This document shows positions 7,561-16,423 of a DNA stretch of 64,000 nucleotides, one piece after another. The number at the start of each line of letters is the position of its first letter. The first letter of the stretch is position 1. Source of the stretch: Actinomadura hibisca NBRC 15177 (lineage in GTDB: Bacteria > Actinomycetota > Actinomycetes > Streptosporangiales > Streptosporangiaceae); contig NZ_BCRO01000025.1 of NCBI RefSeq assembly GCF_001552635.1, positions 50,885 to 114,884 of the forward strand, given 5' to 3'. Made by a program: the position numbers and the translations under genes. Below the pieces are notes generated by a model. It was not told where the DNA came from, searched no databases, and worked only from the letters and a program-made list of their open reading frames with translations.

Positions 7561-8865
7561 ATGACCCGGGACCCCGCCGAACCAGACGGCCCCGCCGCCC
7601 CGCCGGAACCCTCCGGCCGGGCGGCGGGGCCGTTCGCGCGCCGGCGGGTCCTCGTGCTGGCCGCCGCCGCGACCGCCGCCTGCCTGGCCGCCGGGCTGGG
7701 CCTGGCCGCCGCGTCGACGGACGCCCCCGCCGCCCCGCCGGACGCCGCCCGCTCCCCCGCCCCCGCGTCCGCCCTGGACCGCCGGGCCGCCGAGACCGTC
7801 CTCGCCAACCGGGCCCGCGCCGTGCGCGACCGGGACCGCACCGCCTTCCTGGCCACCGTCGCCACCGCCCCGGCCGCCTTCCAGCAAGCCCAGGCGCAAC
7901 TGTTCGACAACCTGCGCAAGCTGCCCCTGGACGACTGGCGGGAGCGGGTCGCGGGCGTCGAGAACGGGGACGGCCCCGGCGCCGTCACCGTCCGGGTGGC
8001 CCTCAGCTACCGCCTCGGCGGCTACGACCGCGCCCCGGTCACCCGGACCCGCTACCTGGCGTTCGCGCCCCGCTCGGGCACCTGGGTGATCAGCGGGCTC
8101 CCCGCGCGCGGCCCCGGCGACGCCGAGATGTGGGACGGCGGCCCGCTGACGGTGGTGCGCGGCCGCTCCAGCCTGGTCGTCGGGGACGCCCCGGGACTGC
8201 CGGAGATCGCCCGGCGGCTCGACCGCGCCGTCCCGGCCGTCTCGCAGGTCACCGGCACCGGCTGGCCGCGCCGCGCGGTCGTGCTGGCCCCGGCCGGACC
8301 GGAGCGGGCGAGCGCGCTGGCCGGGCCCGACCGGGACCTCACCGAGATCGCGGCGCTGGCCGTGGTCACCGGGGACGCCGCCCCCGGCGGCGGCGACCGG
8401 ATCATCGTCTCCCCCGCGACCTTCGCCCGCCTGAACGAGCTGGGCCGCGAGGTCGTGCTCACCCACGAGCTGACCCACATCGCCACCGGCGGCGCCCGCG
8501 ACGGCCGCACCCCGGTCTGGCTGATCGAGGGCCTGGCCGACTACGTCGGCTACCGGAAGGCGAAGGTGGGGGTGCGCGCGGCCGCCGGGGAGCTGGCCCG
8601 CGACGTCGCCGCCGGGCGGCTGCCCGACGCGCTGCCCGGCCCCGACGCGTTCGAGGGCGGCTCCGCGCGGCTCGCCCAGTCCTACCAGGAGTCGTGGCTG
8701 GCCTGCCGGATGATCGTCGAGCGGTACGGTGAGGCGACCCTGCTCCGGCTCTACCGGGCCGCCGGGCGCATGTTCGAGGACGCCGCGCTGCGCTCGGCGC
8801 TGGGCGTGGACCGGGCGCGCTTCACCGCGCAGTGGCGCGACTACCTGCGGAGGGAATTGCGTTGA
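7561..8865 (+). CDS. Membrane-anchored HExxH (peptidase MA-like) metalloprotease
   Basis: 434 residues: a short cytoplasmic N-terminus, one membrane segment (about residues 27-52), an NTF2-like or unassigned middle region, and a C-terminal zinc peptidase. THELTHIATGG near residue 301 gives the two zinc histidines and catalytic Glu, and WLIEGLADYVGY about 20 residues later gives the third ligand, as in peptidase-MA gluzincins. The active site would face outside the cell. Its stop overlaps the TTG start of the next gene, a second membrane metalloprotease, so the two are probably translated together. The substrate is unknown. Confidence 0.75.
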   Translation: MTRDPAEPDGPAAPPEPSGRAAGPFARRRVLVLAAAATAACLAAGLGLAAASTDAPAAPPDAARSPAPASALDRRAAETVLANRARAVRDRDRTAFLATVATAPAAFQQAQAQLFDNLRKLPLDDWRERVAGVENGDGPGAVTVRVALSYRLGGYDRAPVTRTRYLAFAPRSGTWVISGLPARGPGDAEMWDGGPLTVVRGRSSLVVGDAPGLPEIARRLDRAVPAVSQVTGTGWPRRAVVLAPAGPERASALAGPDRDLTEIAALAVVTGDAAPGGGDRIIVSPATFARLNELGREVVLTHELTHIATGGARDGRTPVWLIEGLADYVGYRKAKVGVRAAAGELARDVAAGRLPDALPGPDAFEGGSARLAQSYQESWLACRMIVERYGEATLLRLYRAAGRMFEDAALRSALGVDRARFTAQWRDYLRRELR

Positions 8866-10241
8866 GCGAGCCCGCGGCCGAACCCGCCTCCGAGCCCGTT
8901 TCCGGGCCTGGCGTGGAGCGGAAGCCCCGGCGGGCCGCCCTGATCACCGCGCTGCTGCTGTTCGCGGCGGTCGGGGTGATCCTGGTGGTCACCACGCCCT
9001 GGAACCCGCTGCCGGGACACGTGCCGGGCGGCCGCGCCACCCCCGATCCCGCGCTGGACTTCACCCCGGCCCAGATCGCACGCTCCCGCGCCTTCGACGA
9101 CGCGCTCAACCCCGTCGCCTACGGCCGCCTGGTCGTCGGGCTGCTGGTGGTGCTGGCCCTCGGGCTGACCCCGCTGGGCGCGCGCCTGATCGGCCGGACC
9201 ACCGCCCGCGTGCGGCGCTGGCCGCTGCGCGTCATGGTCGCGGCGGCCGTGCTGGCGGTGGTGTTGCGGCTGGCGGCGCTGCCGTTCGGCGTCTGGGGCG
9301 AGTCGGTGCTGCGCCGCTACGGCCTGTCCACCCAGTCCTGGCCCGCCTGGCTGCTCGACCAGCTCAAGTCGCTGGCGGTCGCCTGGGTGATGTGGACGAT
9401 CGTCCTGCTGCTGCTGTTCGCGCTGGTGCGGCGCTTCCCCCGCTACTGGTGGACCGGGGCCGCCGCCGGGGCGTTCGTGCTGGTGGTCGCCGGGTCGTTC
9501 CTGTACCCGGTGGCGGTGGAGCCGGTGTTCAACAAGTTCCACTCGCTGCCCGCCGGGACGTTGCGCACCGACCTGCTGGCGATGGCCGAGCGGGACGGGG
9601 TGCCGGTCGAGGACGTGCTGGTCGCCGACGCCTCGCGCCGCACCACCTCGCTGAACGCCTACGTGTCGGGCTTCGGCTCCACCCGCCGCATCGTCGTCTA
9701 CGACACGCTGCTGAAGTCGCCGCCCGCCCGGATCGAGTCGATCGTGGCGCACGAGCTGGGCCACGCCAAGAACAACGACGTCCCGGCGGGCACGATGATC
9801 GGCGCGCTGGGCGTGGCGGGCGCGGTATGCGTGTTGTACCTGCTGCTGTCGTCGCCCCGGCTGCTGCGCCGCGCGGGCGTTCCGGAGCGGGACGGGTCCG
9901 GGGTGAACGGCGGGGACGGCCCGGCCGACGTCCGGACCGTGGCGCTGCTGCTCGCGCTGTTCGCCGTCGCCATGCAGATCGGCGGCCCGGTGCAGAACCT
10001 CATCAGCCGCCACATCGAGGCCCGCGCCGACGTCCACGCCCTGGACCTCACCCGCGACCCCGGCACGTTCGTGTCGATGCAGCACGAGCTGTCGGTGCGC
10101 AACATCTCCGACCTCACCCCCAACGGCCTCGAACGGCTGCTGTGGATGTCGCACCCCGCCGGGCCCGAGCGCATCGCGATGGCCCGGGACTGGGCCAGGA
10201 TGCACGGCGTCCCGGCCCCGCCTCCCCTCAACCGGCGGTAG
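8862..10241 (+). CDS. M48 family (Ste24/CAAX protease-like) membrane metalloprotease
   Basis: 459 residues from TTG 8862, which has GGAGGG seven bases upstream and overlaps the preceding stop (TTGA). Several membrane segments surround the M48 catalytic block: VAHELGHAKNND (zinc His pair and Glu) and HIEARADVHALDL, supplying the third zinc ligand. The long C-terminal half and topology resemble Ste24-type CAAX proteases more than HtpX. Bacterial members probably take part in membrane protein quality control. Coupling to the upstream HExxH protein suggests a shared role. Confidence 0.87.
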   Translation: MSEPAAEPASEPVSGPGVERKPRRAALITALLLFAAVGVILVVTTPWNPLPGHVPGGRATPDPALDFTPAQIARSRAFDDALNPVAYGRLVVGLLVVLALGLTPLGARLIGRTTARVRRWPLRVMVAAAVLAVVLRLAALPFGVWGESVLRRYGLSTQSWPAWLLDQLKSLAVAWVMWTIVLLLLFALVRRFPRYWWTGAAAGAFVLVVAGSFLYPVAVEPVFNKFHSLPAGTLRTDLLAMAERDGVPVEDVLVADASRRTTSLNAYVSGFGSTRRIVVYDTLLKSPPARIESIVAHELGHAKNNDVPAGTMIGALGVAGAVCVLYLLLSSPRLLRRAGVPERDGSGVNGGDGPADVRTVALLLALFAVAMQIGGPVQNLISRHIEARADVHALDLTRDPGTFVSMQHELSVRNISDLTPNGLERLLWMSHPAGPERIAMARDWARMHGVPAPPPLNRR

Positions 10242-10256
10242 GGCCTCCAGGAGCGG

Positions 10257-10307
10257 AAAAGCGGTGAGCCCGCCTCTCCACCATGACGTGGAGGACGGGC
10301 TCACCGC
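10257..10307 (-). terminator. Hairpin terminator between convergent genes
   Basis: GCGGTGAGCCCG pairs with CGGGCTCACCGC, extended by the CTCTCCAC/GTGGAGG arms. On the minus strand it is followed by CTTTTCC, so it should terminate the L,D-transpeptidase transcript, and it could act in both directions. Confidence 0.75.
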
Positions 10308-10332
10308 GCAAGGGGTGGCTCAGGCGGGTGGC

Positions 10333-11571
10333 TCAGGCCGGCGCGGGGTCCTGCGGCCCGGCCGTGACCGACCGCTTCAGGGCGCTGCCCTTCACCCAGT
10401 CGTCCCAGTCGAGCTGCCAGTAGCCCCAGCCGTTCTCGGGTTCCAGCTCGCGCTTGGAACCGGTCACCTTGAACGGGTCGCCCCGGTAGGAGAAGTTGTA
10501 GAACCAGCGCGCGTTCGCCGGGCTGGCGTTGACGCAGCCGTGGCTGACGTTGTTGTTGCCCTGCGAGCCCACCGACCAGGGCGCGCTGTGCACGTACTCG
10601 CCGCTGTTGGAGATCCGCACGGCCGAGTGCACGACCTGGCGGTAGTAGTCGGGGCAACCCTTGGGGCAGCCGACCGTGGTGGAGTCCATGACCACCGGAC
10701 TGTCCTTGTCCATGGTCAGGTGGTCGCCGTTGGTGGTGGTGTACTTCAGCAGCCCGCCCTTGCCCATCGACACGGGCATGCGGCGGACGGTCTTGCCGTT
10801 CTTCTTCACCACCAGGATGTGGTCGTTCTCGCTGGCGCGGCTGATGTGCTCGTCGCCGATGCGGAAGTTCACCGTCTGGTTGCGCTCGCCCCACACGCCC
10901 TTGGCCATCCGCACGCCGCTCAGGTGCGCGCGGAAGGTGACCTTCGTCTGCCGGGGCCAGTGCTTGCGGGTCCGGAACACCACGCTCTGGTCGCCGAACC
11001 AGTGCCAGGCGCCCTCGACCGGCTTGGCCGACCGCACCTCCAGCGCCCGCTCCACCGCCGCCTTCTCGGTGACCGCCTGGTCGAACCGGAGGATGATCGG
11101 GATGCCGACCCCGACGGTCTCCTTGTCGTAGGGCGCCTCGACGTTGGTGGCCAGCGTCCTCTTCACCTTGGCGGTGCGGAAGGTCCGGGTGACCGTCGCG
11201 GTCCTGCCGTCGCGGCCCAGCCCCGTCGCGGTGACGGTGTACTCGGTGTCGGGGTTCAGCGCCCAGCGCGAGCGCCAGCCGGTCCGGCCGGGCTGCATCT
11301 GCCCCTCGACCGGTTCGCCCTTGGTGGTGACGGTGACGTTCTCGACCGTGCCGCTCCGCGCCTGCACGGTGATGGGGCTGTCGGGCCGCACCCGGCCCGC
11401 CTGCTCGGCGGGCGAGAGCGTCAGGTCGACGGCTTCCTTGACGGCCACCGCCTTCGTCGGGGCGCCGCTGCCACCGGAACAGGCCGCGGCCCCCGCCGCC
11501 ATCGTCGCGCCGAGCAGCAGGGCGGTGGCCCACCGCCCCCGGTCCGCCGATCCTGAGACGCCGCCGCGCAC
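10333..11571 (-). CDS. L,D-transpeptidase lipoprotein (YkuD domain)
   Basis: A 412-residue lipoprotein that forms 3-3 peptidoglycan crosslinks. The signal ends in a lipobox, GAAACSGGSG. Two Ig-like domains (about residues 50-270) precede the YkuD catalytic domain with the HSAPWS histidine and SHGCVNAS, the active-site Cys motif. The layout matches mycobacterial LdtMt2-type enzymes. I chose GTG 11571 because GGGGG lies 6 bases upstream and the signal peptide follows; TTG 11577 is an alternative. The frame stays open farther upstream but that sequence looks non-coding. Confidence 0.9.
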   Translation of the reverse strand: MRGGVSGSADRGRWATALLLGATMAAGAAACSGGSGAPTKAVAVKEAVDLTLSPAEQAGRVRPDSPITVQARSGTVENVTVTTKGEPVEGQMQPGRTGWRSRWALNPDTEYTVTATGLGRDGRTATVTRTFRTAKVKRTLATNVEAPYDKETVGVGIPIILRFDQAVTEKAAVERALEVRSAKPVEGAWHWFGDQSVVFRTRKHWPRQTKVTFRAHLSGVRMAKGVWGERNQTVNFRIGDEHISRASENDHILVVKKNGKTVRRMPVSMGKGGLLKYTTTNGDHLTMDKDSPVVMDSTTVGCPKGCPDYYRQVVHSAVRISNSGEYVHSAPWSVGSQGNNNVSHGCVNASPANARWFYNFSYRGDPFKVTGSKRELEPENGWGYWQLDWDDWVKGSALKRSVTAGPQDPAPA

Positions 11572-11660
11572 CGTCAACCCCCGGTCGTCACTGTGTACAT
11601 CGTCACTGCAGGCAAACAAACGCGTCCGCAGCGTGGTCGCCGGGACGTGGCCCATTATGA

Positions 11661-11701
11661 AGGGGGCCGGCACCCGCGCGAACGCGAAACACCGGCCCCC
11701 T
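11661..11701 (-). terminator. Hairpin after ctaF
   Basis: AGGGGGCCGG and CCGGCCCCCT form a 10-bp stem downstream of ctaF on the minus strand, followed by TCATAAT. It probably ends the oxidase transcript before the L,D-transpeptidase gene. Confidence 0.6.
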
Positions 11702-11717
11702 GGGGTTCCTTTGCCGA

Positions 11718-12128
11718 TCAGTGGCTGAAGTGCCCCCGGTAGTACTCGAAGACCAGCCCGATCGTGGCCATGACGGCGGCGCAGACGCCGGCGAGGACCA
11801 GCCACCAGCCGAACACCACGCCGAGCGCGATGGCGGCGGCCGACAGGGCCACGAACAGCGGCCACCAGCTGTGCGGGCTGAAGAAACCCAGCTCGCCGGC
11901 CGCGTCCGCGATCTCACCCTCGGGGTCGTCCTCGTACAGCGGCCCGCCGTTGGCGTTCTCCAGCCGGCGGATCGTGAAGTGGATGTAGAACCCGATCAGC
12001 CCGGCCAGGCCGACGGCCAGGGCCATCGCCGTGGTGCCGGTCCAGTCCTTCGACCAGAGCCAGTAGACGACGTCGGTGGCGAGGAAGAACAGCGCGCACC
12101 CGTAGAACATGAACGCCTGAACGCGCAT
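11718..12128 (-). CDS. ctaF: Cytochrome c oxidase subunit IV, actinobacterial type
   Basis: 136 residues with four predicted membrane segments in two hairpins (about residues 5-50 and 88-130) and a charged central loop, LENANGGPLYEDDPEGE. This is the small CtaF subunit found in actinobacterial aa3 oxidases, where it contacts the bc1-aa3 supercomplex. It begins 3 bases after the ctaD stop, so ctaC-ctaD-ctaF form one operon read leftward. The partner genes ctaE and qcrCAB are not in the window. Confidence 0.92.
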   Translation of the reverse strand: MRVQAFMFYGCALFFLATDVVYWLWSKDWTGTTAMALAVGLAGLIGFYIHFTIRRLENANGGPLYEDDPEGEIADAAGELGFFSPHSWWPLFVALSAAAIALGVVFGWWLVLAGVCAAVMATIGLVFEYYRGHFSH

Positions 12129-12131
12129 GGG

Positions 12132-13865
12132 TTACTTCCCCCCCTCGTACTTCTTCTTGGCTTCCTTGGACTCCAGCACGCCGGTGCCCGTGGAGGCCCG
12201 CGCGGCCGCCGCGCCCGCAAGCTCGCCCTTGGCGCCCACGTGCGGGTGGTGCAGGTCGAACGCCGGACGCTCGGAGCGGATCCGCGGGATGGAGTTGAAG
12301 TTGTGCCGCGGCGGCGGGCAGGAGGTGGTCCACTCCAGCGAGCAGCCGTAGCCCCACGGGTCGTCGACCTCGACCTTCAGGCCCTTCTTGTGCGTGATGT
12401 ACACGTTGTAGAAGAAGGGCAGCAGCGAGCAGCCGAGGATGAACGAGAAGATCGTGGAGACCTGGTTCAGCCCGACGAACTCGTCGGCGTAGTCGGCGTA
12501 GCGGCGCGGCATGCCGGCCGCGCCCAGCCAGTGCTGCACCAGGAAGGTGCCGTGGAACCCGATGAACAGCAGCCAGAAGTGCACCTTGCCGAGCCGGTCG
12601 TTCAGCATCTTGCCGGTGAACTTGGGCCACCAGAAGTAGAAGCCGGCGAACATCGCGAACACCACCGTGCCGAACACGACGTAGTGGAAGTGCGCCACCA
12701 CGAAGTAGGAGTCCGACAGCTGGAAGTCCATCGGCGGCGAGGCCAGGATGACGCCGGTCAGGCCACCGAACAGGAAGGTGACCAGGAAGCCGAGCGACCA
12801 CAACATGGGCGACTCGAACGTTAGTTGTCCTCGCCAGATCGTCCCGACCCAGTTGAAGAACTTCACCCCCGTGGGCACGGCGATGAGGAACGTCATGAAG
12901 GAGAAGAACGGCAGCAGCACCTGGCCGGTCACGAACATGTGGTGCGCCCACACCGTGATCGACAGGCCCGCGATGGTGATGGTGGCGAACACCAGGCCCA
13001 CGTAGCCGAAGATCGGCTTGCGGCTGAACACCGGAAGGATCTCGGTCACGATGCCGAAGAAGGGCAACGCGATGATGTAGACCTCGGGGTGGCCGAAGAA
13101 CCAGAACAGGTGCTGCCACAGCAGCGCCCCGCCGTGCGCGGCGTCGAACACGTGCGCGCCCAGCTTACGGTCGGCCTCCAGGGCCAGCAGCGCGGCGGCC
13201 AGCACCGGGAAGGCCAGCAGCACCAGGATCGAGGTGAGCAGGATGTTCCAGGTGAAGATCGGCATCCGGAACATCGTCATGCCCGGCGCGCGCATGCACA
13301 GGATCGTGGTGATGAAGTTGACCGCGCCCATGATCGTGCCGAAGCCCGACATCGCCAGGCCCATCACCCACATGTCACCGCCGATGCCCGGCGAGCGGAC
13401 CGCGTCCGACAGCGGGGCGTAGGCGAACCAGCCGAAGCTGGCCGCGCCGTTCGGGGTGAGGAAGCCGGCCAGCACGATCAGGCTGCCGAACAGGAACAGC
13501 CAGTAGGCCAGCATGTTCATGCGCGGGAACGCCACGTCGGGCGCGCCGATCTGCAGCGGCATGATCACGTTGGCGAAGCCCGCGAACAGCGGGGTGGCGA
13601 ACATCAGCAGCATCACCGTGCCGTGCATGGTGAACAGCTGGTTGAACTGCTCGTTGCTCATCATCTGCATGCCGGGCTTGTACAGCTCGGCGCGCATCAG
13701 CAGCGCCATGACGCCGCCGATGAGGAACATGAGGAACGAGGTGATCAGGTAGAGGTAGCCGATCACCTTGTGGTCGGTGGAGGACATCCAGTTGGCGATG
13801 AGCCGCCCCTTGGACGTCCGCGACGCGGAGATCGGCGCGCTCGGTGCGTGACTGATCGTGGTCAC
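12132..13865 (-). CDS. ctaD: Cytochrome c oxidase subunit I
   Basis: 577 residues, the catalytic subunit of the aa3 terminal oxidase, which reduces oxygen and pumps protons. Twelve membrane segments are visible. FTMHGTVM (His81) ligates the low-spin heme. [14 protein letters not shown] gives the CuB His-Tyr pair, WAHHMFV the two further CuB histidines, and HFHYVVFG the heme a and a3 histidines. The GTG start at 13865 overlaps the ctaC stop (GTGA), indicating translational coupling. The C-terminal tail of about 40 residues extends beyond the last helix. Confidence 0.96.
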   Translation of the reverse strand: MTTISHAPSAPISASRTSKGRLIANWMSSTDHKVIGYLYLITSFLMFLIGGVMALLMRAELYKPGMQMMSNEQFNQLFTMHGTVMLLMFATPLFAGFANVIMPLQIGAPDVAFPRMNMLAYWLFLFGSLIVLAGFLTPNGAASFGWFAYAPLSDAVRSPGIGGDMWVMGLAMSGFGTIMGAVNFITTILCMRAPGMTMFRMPIFTWNILLTSILVLLAFPVLAAALLALEADRKLGAHVFDAAHGGALLWQHLFWFFGHPEVYIIALPFFGIVTEILPVFSRKPIFGYVGLVFATITIAGLSITVWAHHMFVTGQVLLPFFSFMTFLIAVPTGVKFFNWVGTIWRGQLTFESPMLWSLGFLVTFLFGGLTGVILASPPMDFQLSDSYFVVAHFHYVVFGTVVFAMFAGFYFWWPKFTGKMLNDRLGKVHFWLLFIGFHGTFLVQHWLGAAGMPRRYADYADEFVGLNQVSTIFSFILGCSLLPFFYNVYITHKKGLKVEVDDPWGYGCSLEWTTSCPPPRHNFNSIPRIRSERPAFDLHHPHVGAKGELAGAAAARASTGTGVLESKEAKKKYEGGK

Positions 13866-14689
13866 TTGACACCTCCCGCGGCCTTGGCCTTGGCATCGGC
13901 GAGGAACCGGGCGTACTGCTCGGGCGAGACCACCTGGAGCTGGAACAACATCCGGCTGTGGTCGACGCCGCACAGCTCGGCGCAGCGGCCCTCGTAGGTC
14001 CCGGTCTTCTTCGCCGTGAACTCGAACTCGTTGGTGTAGCCCGGCATGACGTCCTTCTTGTACAGCAGCGCCGGGACCCAGAACGAGTGGATGACGTCGT
14101 TGGCGTGCAGCCGCACGCGGACCTTCTGGTTGGCCGGGATCACCATCACCGGCTTGGCCCCCGTGGGGGCGTTCGGAGCCACCGGGACGCCGACGACCGA
14201 GGCGACGGTCTGGGCGTCCTTCTGCGGCCCGGACTTGTAGTCGAACTGCCAGCTCCACTGGAACCCGAGGACGTCGACCGTCACGGCCGGGTCCTTGGAG
14301 AGGCGCTCGACGTACTCCTCGTCACGGGCGGTGAAGAAGAACAGGACGCCGATGATGACGAACGGGACCGCCGTGTAGAGGATCTCGATCGGCATGTTGT
14401 AGCGCACCTGCGGCGGCAGGTCGTTGGAGCGCTTGCGGTGGAACACCACCGCCCAGAGGATCAGTCCCCAGACGACGATGCCGACGGCGAACGCAGCGAT
14501 CCAGGAGCCCTGCCAGAGCTTCAGCATGCGCTCGGCCTGGTCACTGATCGGCTCGGGCATGCCCAGGCGGGACATCTCGCCGCTGCACGCGGTGGCGGTC
14601 AGCGCCAGCAGGCCCAGCGCGCCGGCGCTTCTCAATGCGCGGCGACTGCGCACAGGCGTACGCCGCTCCCTAGAGCGGGTCGGACTCAC
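13862..14689 (-). CDS. ctaC: Cytochrome c oxidase subunit II (lipoprotein)
   Basis: 275 residues. A signal peptide ends in a lipobox (TATACSGE), followed by two membrane helices (about residues 60-85 and 105-125) and a cupredoxin domain. [12 protein letters not shown] supplies the CuA ligands (two Cys, His, Met), and WQWSW-like GFQWSWQFD is the electron-entry region. It has no fused cytochrome c domain, as expected for actinobacteria that use a diheme QcrC. The GTG 14689 start follows GAAGG. It is divergent from the cysteine desulfurase gene across 130 bases. Confidence 0.95.
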   Translation of the reverse strand: MSPTRSRERRTPVRSRRALRSAGALGLLALTATACSGEMSRLGMPEPISDQAERMLKLWQGSWIAAFAVGIVVWGLILWAVVFHRKRSNDLPPQVRYNMPIEILYTAVPFVIIGVLFFFTARDEEYVERLSKDPAVTVDVLGFQWSWQFDYKSGPQKDAQTVASVVGVPVAPNAPTGAKPVMVIPANQKVRVRLHANDVIHSFWVPALLYKKDVMPGYTNEFEFTAKKTGTYEGRCAELCGVDHSRMLFQLQVVSPEQYARFLADAKAKAAGGVK

Positions 14690-14807
14690 GGAATGCCTTC
14701 CCCACGGATGAGAGCCCAGGGAACTCCCGGGCGGTGAGATCAGTTGTTACACGTTTGGTGGACACAGTAGCGCGAGGGTCTCCACCACCCCCGCTTGGGT
14801 GCCCGGT

Positions 14808-14819
14808 TAGTGTTCTGGC
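14808..14819 (+). promoter_or_regulatory. -10 box for leaderless start of the cysteine desulfurase gene
   Basis: TAGTGT is 6 bases before the GTG at 14820, and no ribosome site is present. Confidence 0.5.
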
Positions 14820-15977
14820 GTGGCTAACTCCGACGCGCCCGGCGCCTACTTCGACGCCGCCTCCACCGAGCCGCCGCACCCGGCCGCGCGAGCGGCCCTG
14901 CTGGGCGCGCTGGACGCCGCCTGGGCCGACCCGGCGCGGCTGTACGGACCGGCGCGCGCGGCCCGGCTGACGCTGGACCAGGCGCGCGCGAAGGTGGCCG
15001 GGGTGCTGGGCGCGCGGCCCGACGAGGTGTCGTTCACCGGGTCGGGCACGCAGGCCGTTCACCTGGCGATGCTGGGCGCGCTGGCGGCGCGCCGCCGCGC
15101 CGGGCGGCACCTGGTGGTGAGCGCGGTGGAGCACTCCAGCGTCCTGCACGCCGCCGCGCGGCACGAGCGCGACGGCGGCGAGGTCACGACCGTCGGGGTG
15201 GACCGGCACGGCCGGGTGGACGCGGCCGAGTTCGCCGCCGCGCTGCGCCCCGACACCGCGCTGGCATGCCTCCAGTCGGCCAACCACGAGGTGGGGACGG
15301 TGCAGCCGGTGGCCGAGGCCGCCGAGGCGTGCCGCGCCCTGAAGGTGCCGCTGTTCGTGGACGCCGCGCAGTCGGTGGGGCGCGCGCAGGTCCCCGAGGG
15401 CTGGTCGCTGCTGGCCGCCAGCGCCCACAAGTGGGGCGGCCCGCCCGGCGTGGGCGTGCTGGTGATCCGCAAGAACACCCGGTGGCGGTCGCCGCTGCCG
15501 GAGGACGAGCGGGAGAACCGCCGGGTGCCGGGCTTCGAGAACGTGCCGGGCGCGGTGGCCGCGGCGGCGGCGCTGGAGGCGTACCGGGCGGAGATGGCCG
15601 CCGACGGGCCGCGGCTCTCGGCGCTGGTGGACCGCATCCGCGCGGCGGTGCCGCGCGCCGTCCCCGACGTGGAGGTGGTGGGCGACCCGGAGCGGCGGCT
15701 GCCGCACCTGGTGACCTTCTCGTGCCTGTACGTGTCGGGCGAGGCGCTGCTGACCGAACTGGACCGGCTGGGATTCGCGGTTTCGTCGGGCAGCTCGTGC
15801 ACGGCGGATACGCTGCGTCCCAGTCACGTGCTGGAGGCGATGGGGGTGATTACCCATGGGAACGTCCGGGTATCGCTGCCGCGTGGCGCCGCGTCGGGCG
15901 ACGTCGACCGTTTCCTGGCCGTGCTCCCCGACGCCGTCGCCCGGTTGCGCCGGACCGCGGGAGTGAGCCTTCCATGA
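14820..15977 (+). CDS. Cysteine desulfurase (NifS/IscS-like, PLP-dependent)
   Basis: 385 residues; takes sulfur from L-cysteine as a protein persulfide. SAHKWGG holds the PLP lysine (Lys204), VVSAVEHSSV the cofactor-stacking His, FVDAAQSVG the PLP Asp, and SSGSSCTADTLRPSH the persulfide-forming Cys327. The start is GTG 14820 with a leaderless-type promoter. Its stop lies inside an ATGA that opens a 23-residue cysteine-repeat ORF, which leads by another ATGA into TusA. From memory, several streptomycetes have the desulfurase and TusA fused in one protein, which suggests the three ORFs form one sulfur-relay unit. Confidence 0.92.
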   Translation: MANSDAPGAYFDAASTEPPHPAARAALLGALDAAWADPARLYGPARAARLTLDQARAKVAGVLGARPDEVSFTGSGTQAVHLAMLGALAARRRAGRHLVVSAVEHSSVLHAAARHERDGGEVTTVGVDRHGRVDAAEFAAALRPDTALACLQSANHEVGTVQPVAEAAEACRALKVPLFVDAAQSVGRAQVPEGWSLLAASAHKWGGPPGVGVLVIRKNTRWRSPLPEDERENRRVPGFENVPGAVAAAAALEAYRAEMAADGPRLSALVDRIRAAVPRAVPDVEVVGDPERRLPHLVTFSCLYVSGEALLTELDRLGFAVSSGSSCTADTLRPSHVLEAMGVITHGNVRVSLPRGAASGDVDRFLAVLPDAVARLRRTAGVSLP

Positions 15978-16045
15978 AGCCCTGCGACATGCCCTGCGAC
16001 ATGCCTTGCGAGACGACCGGACGAGAGGGGCGGGCCCGCCGATGA
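15974..16045 (+). CDS. Putative 23-residue cysteine-repeat peptide between desulfurase and TusA
   Basis: A small ORF starts at ATG 15974, overlapping the desulfurase stop (ATGA), and ends at TGA 16045, overlapping the TusA start (ATGA). It begins MKPCDMPCDMPCETTGR and ends in a basic tail, GREGRARR. The C-D-M-P unit comes from a 12-base direct repeat. Three cysteines spaced four apart could carry persulfide or bind metal. The ORF may be a real peptide, a coupling device that carries ribosomes from one gene to the next, or the remnant of a desulfurase-TusA fusion linker. The exact overlaps at both ends are directly visible; function is unknown. Confidence 0.5.
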   Translation: MKPCDMPCDMPCETTGREGRARR

Positions 16046-16362
16046 GGTTCCGTAGCCGTGCACGTCGGGAGGACGGGCGCCACGCCGGCGGGGCGGCCGG
16101 GCCGGAGCCCGCGCCGCAGCCGGGCGGACCGCCGCCGGTGCTGGTCATCGACGCGCTGGGGCGCAAGTGCCCCATCCCGATCATCATGCTGGCCGAGCGC
16201 ATCCGCGAGGTGCCGGTGGGCGAGATCGTCGCGGTGCTCGCCGACGACGTGGCCGCCCGCACCGACGTGCCGGCGTGGTGCCGGATGAAGTCGCAGGACT
16301 TCGTGTGGGAGGAGACCCTGCCGCGCGGCGGCTGGGGCTTCCACATCCGGCGTTGTTACTGA
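16042..16362 (+). CDS. TusA-family sulfur carrier protein
   Basis: 106 residues. The core LVIDALGRKCPIPIIMLAERI has the CPxP motif whose Cys43 accepts persulfide sulfur; the rest fits the two-layer TusA fold. An N-terminal Arg/Gly/Pro-rich extension of about 34 residues is unusual and may replace the linker of fused forms. I chose ATG 16042 because GAGGGG lies upstream and it overlaps the preceding small ORF. It probably receives sulfur from the adjacent cysteine desulfurase for tRNA, cofactor or Fe-S pathways. The C-terminus ends in CY, giving an extra cysteine. Confidence 0.88.
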   Translation: MRFRSRARREDGRHAGGAAGPEPAPQPGGPPPVLVIDALGRKCPIPIIMLAERIREVPVGEIVAVLADDVAARTDVPAWCRMKSQDFVWEETLPRGGWGFHIRRCY

Positions 16363-16376
16363 GGGGCCGGATCACC

Positions 16377-16416
16377 GGGCCCGGCCGCCCCGGGCGTGTC
16401 CCCGGGGCGGCGGGCC
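16377..16416. terminator. Bidirectional hairpin between tusA-like gene and adoK
   Basis: GGCCCGGCCGCCCCGGG pairs with CCCGGGGCGGCGGGCC with one mismatch between convergent genes. No T-run is present. Confidence 0.5.
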
Positions 16417-16423
16417 GGAGGCG

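Noticed and set aside
14820..16362. A single frameshifted desulfurase-TusA fusion gene
   Set aside because: Fusions exist in other actinomycetes, but here each gene has its own intact stop and start in ATGA overlaps and the middle ORF has a regular repeat. Two exact overlaps by chance errors seem unlikely, though the sequence alone cannot exclude descent from a fusion.
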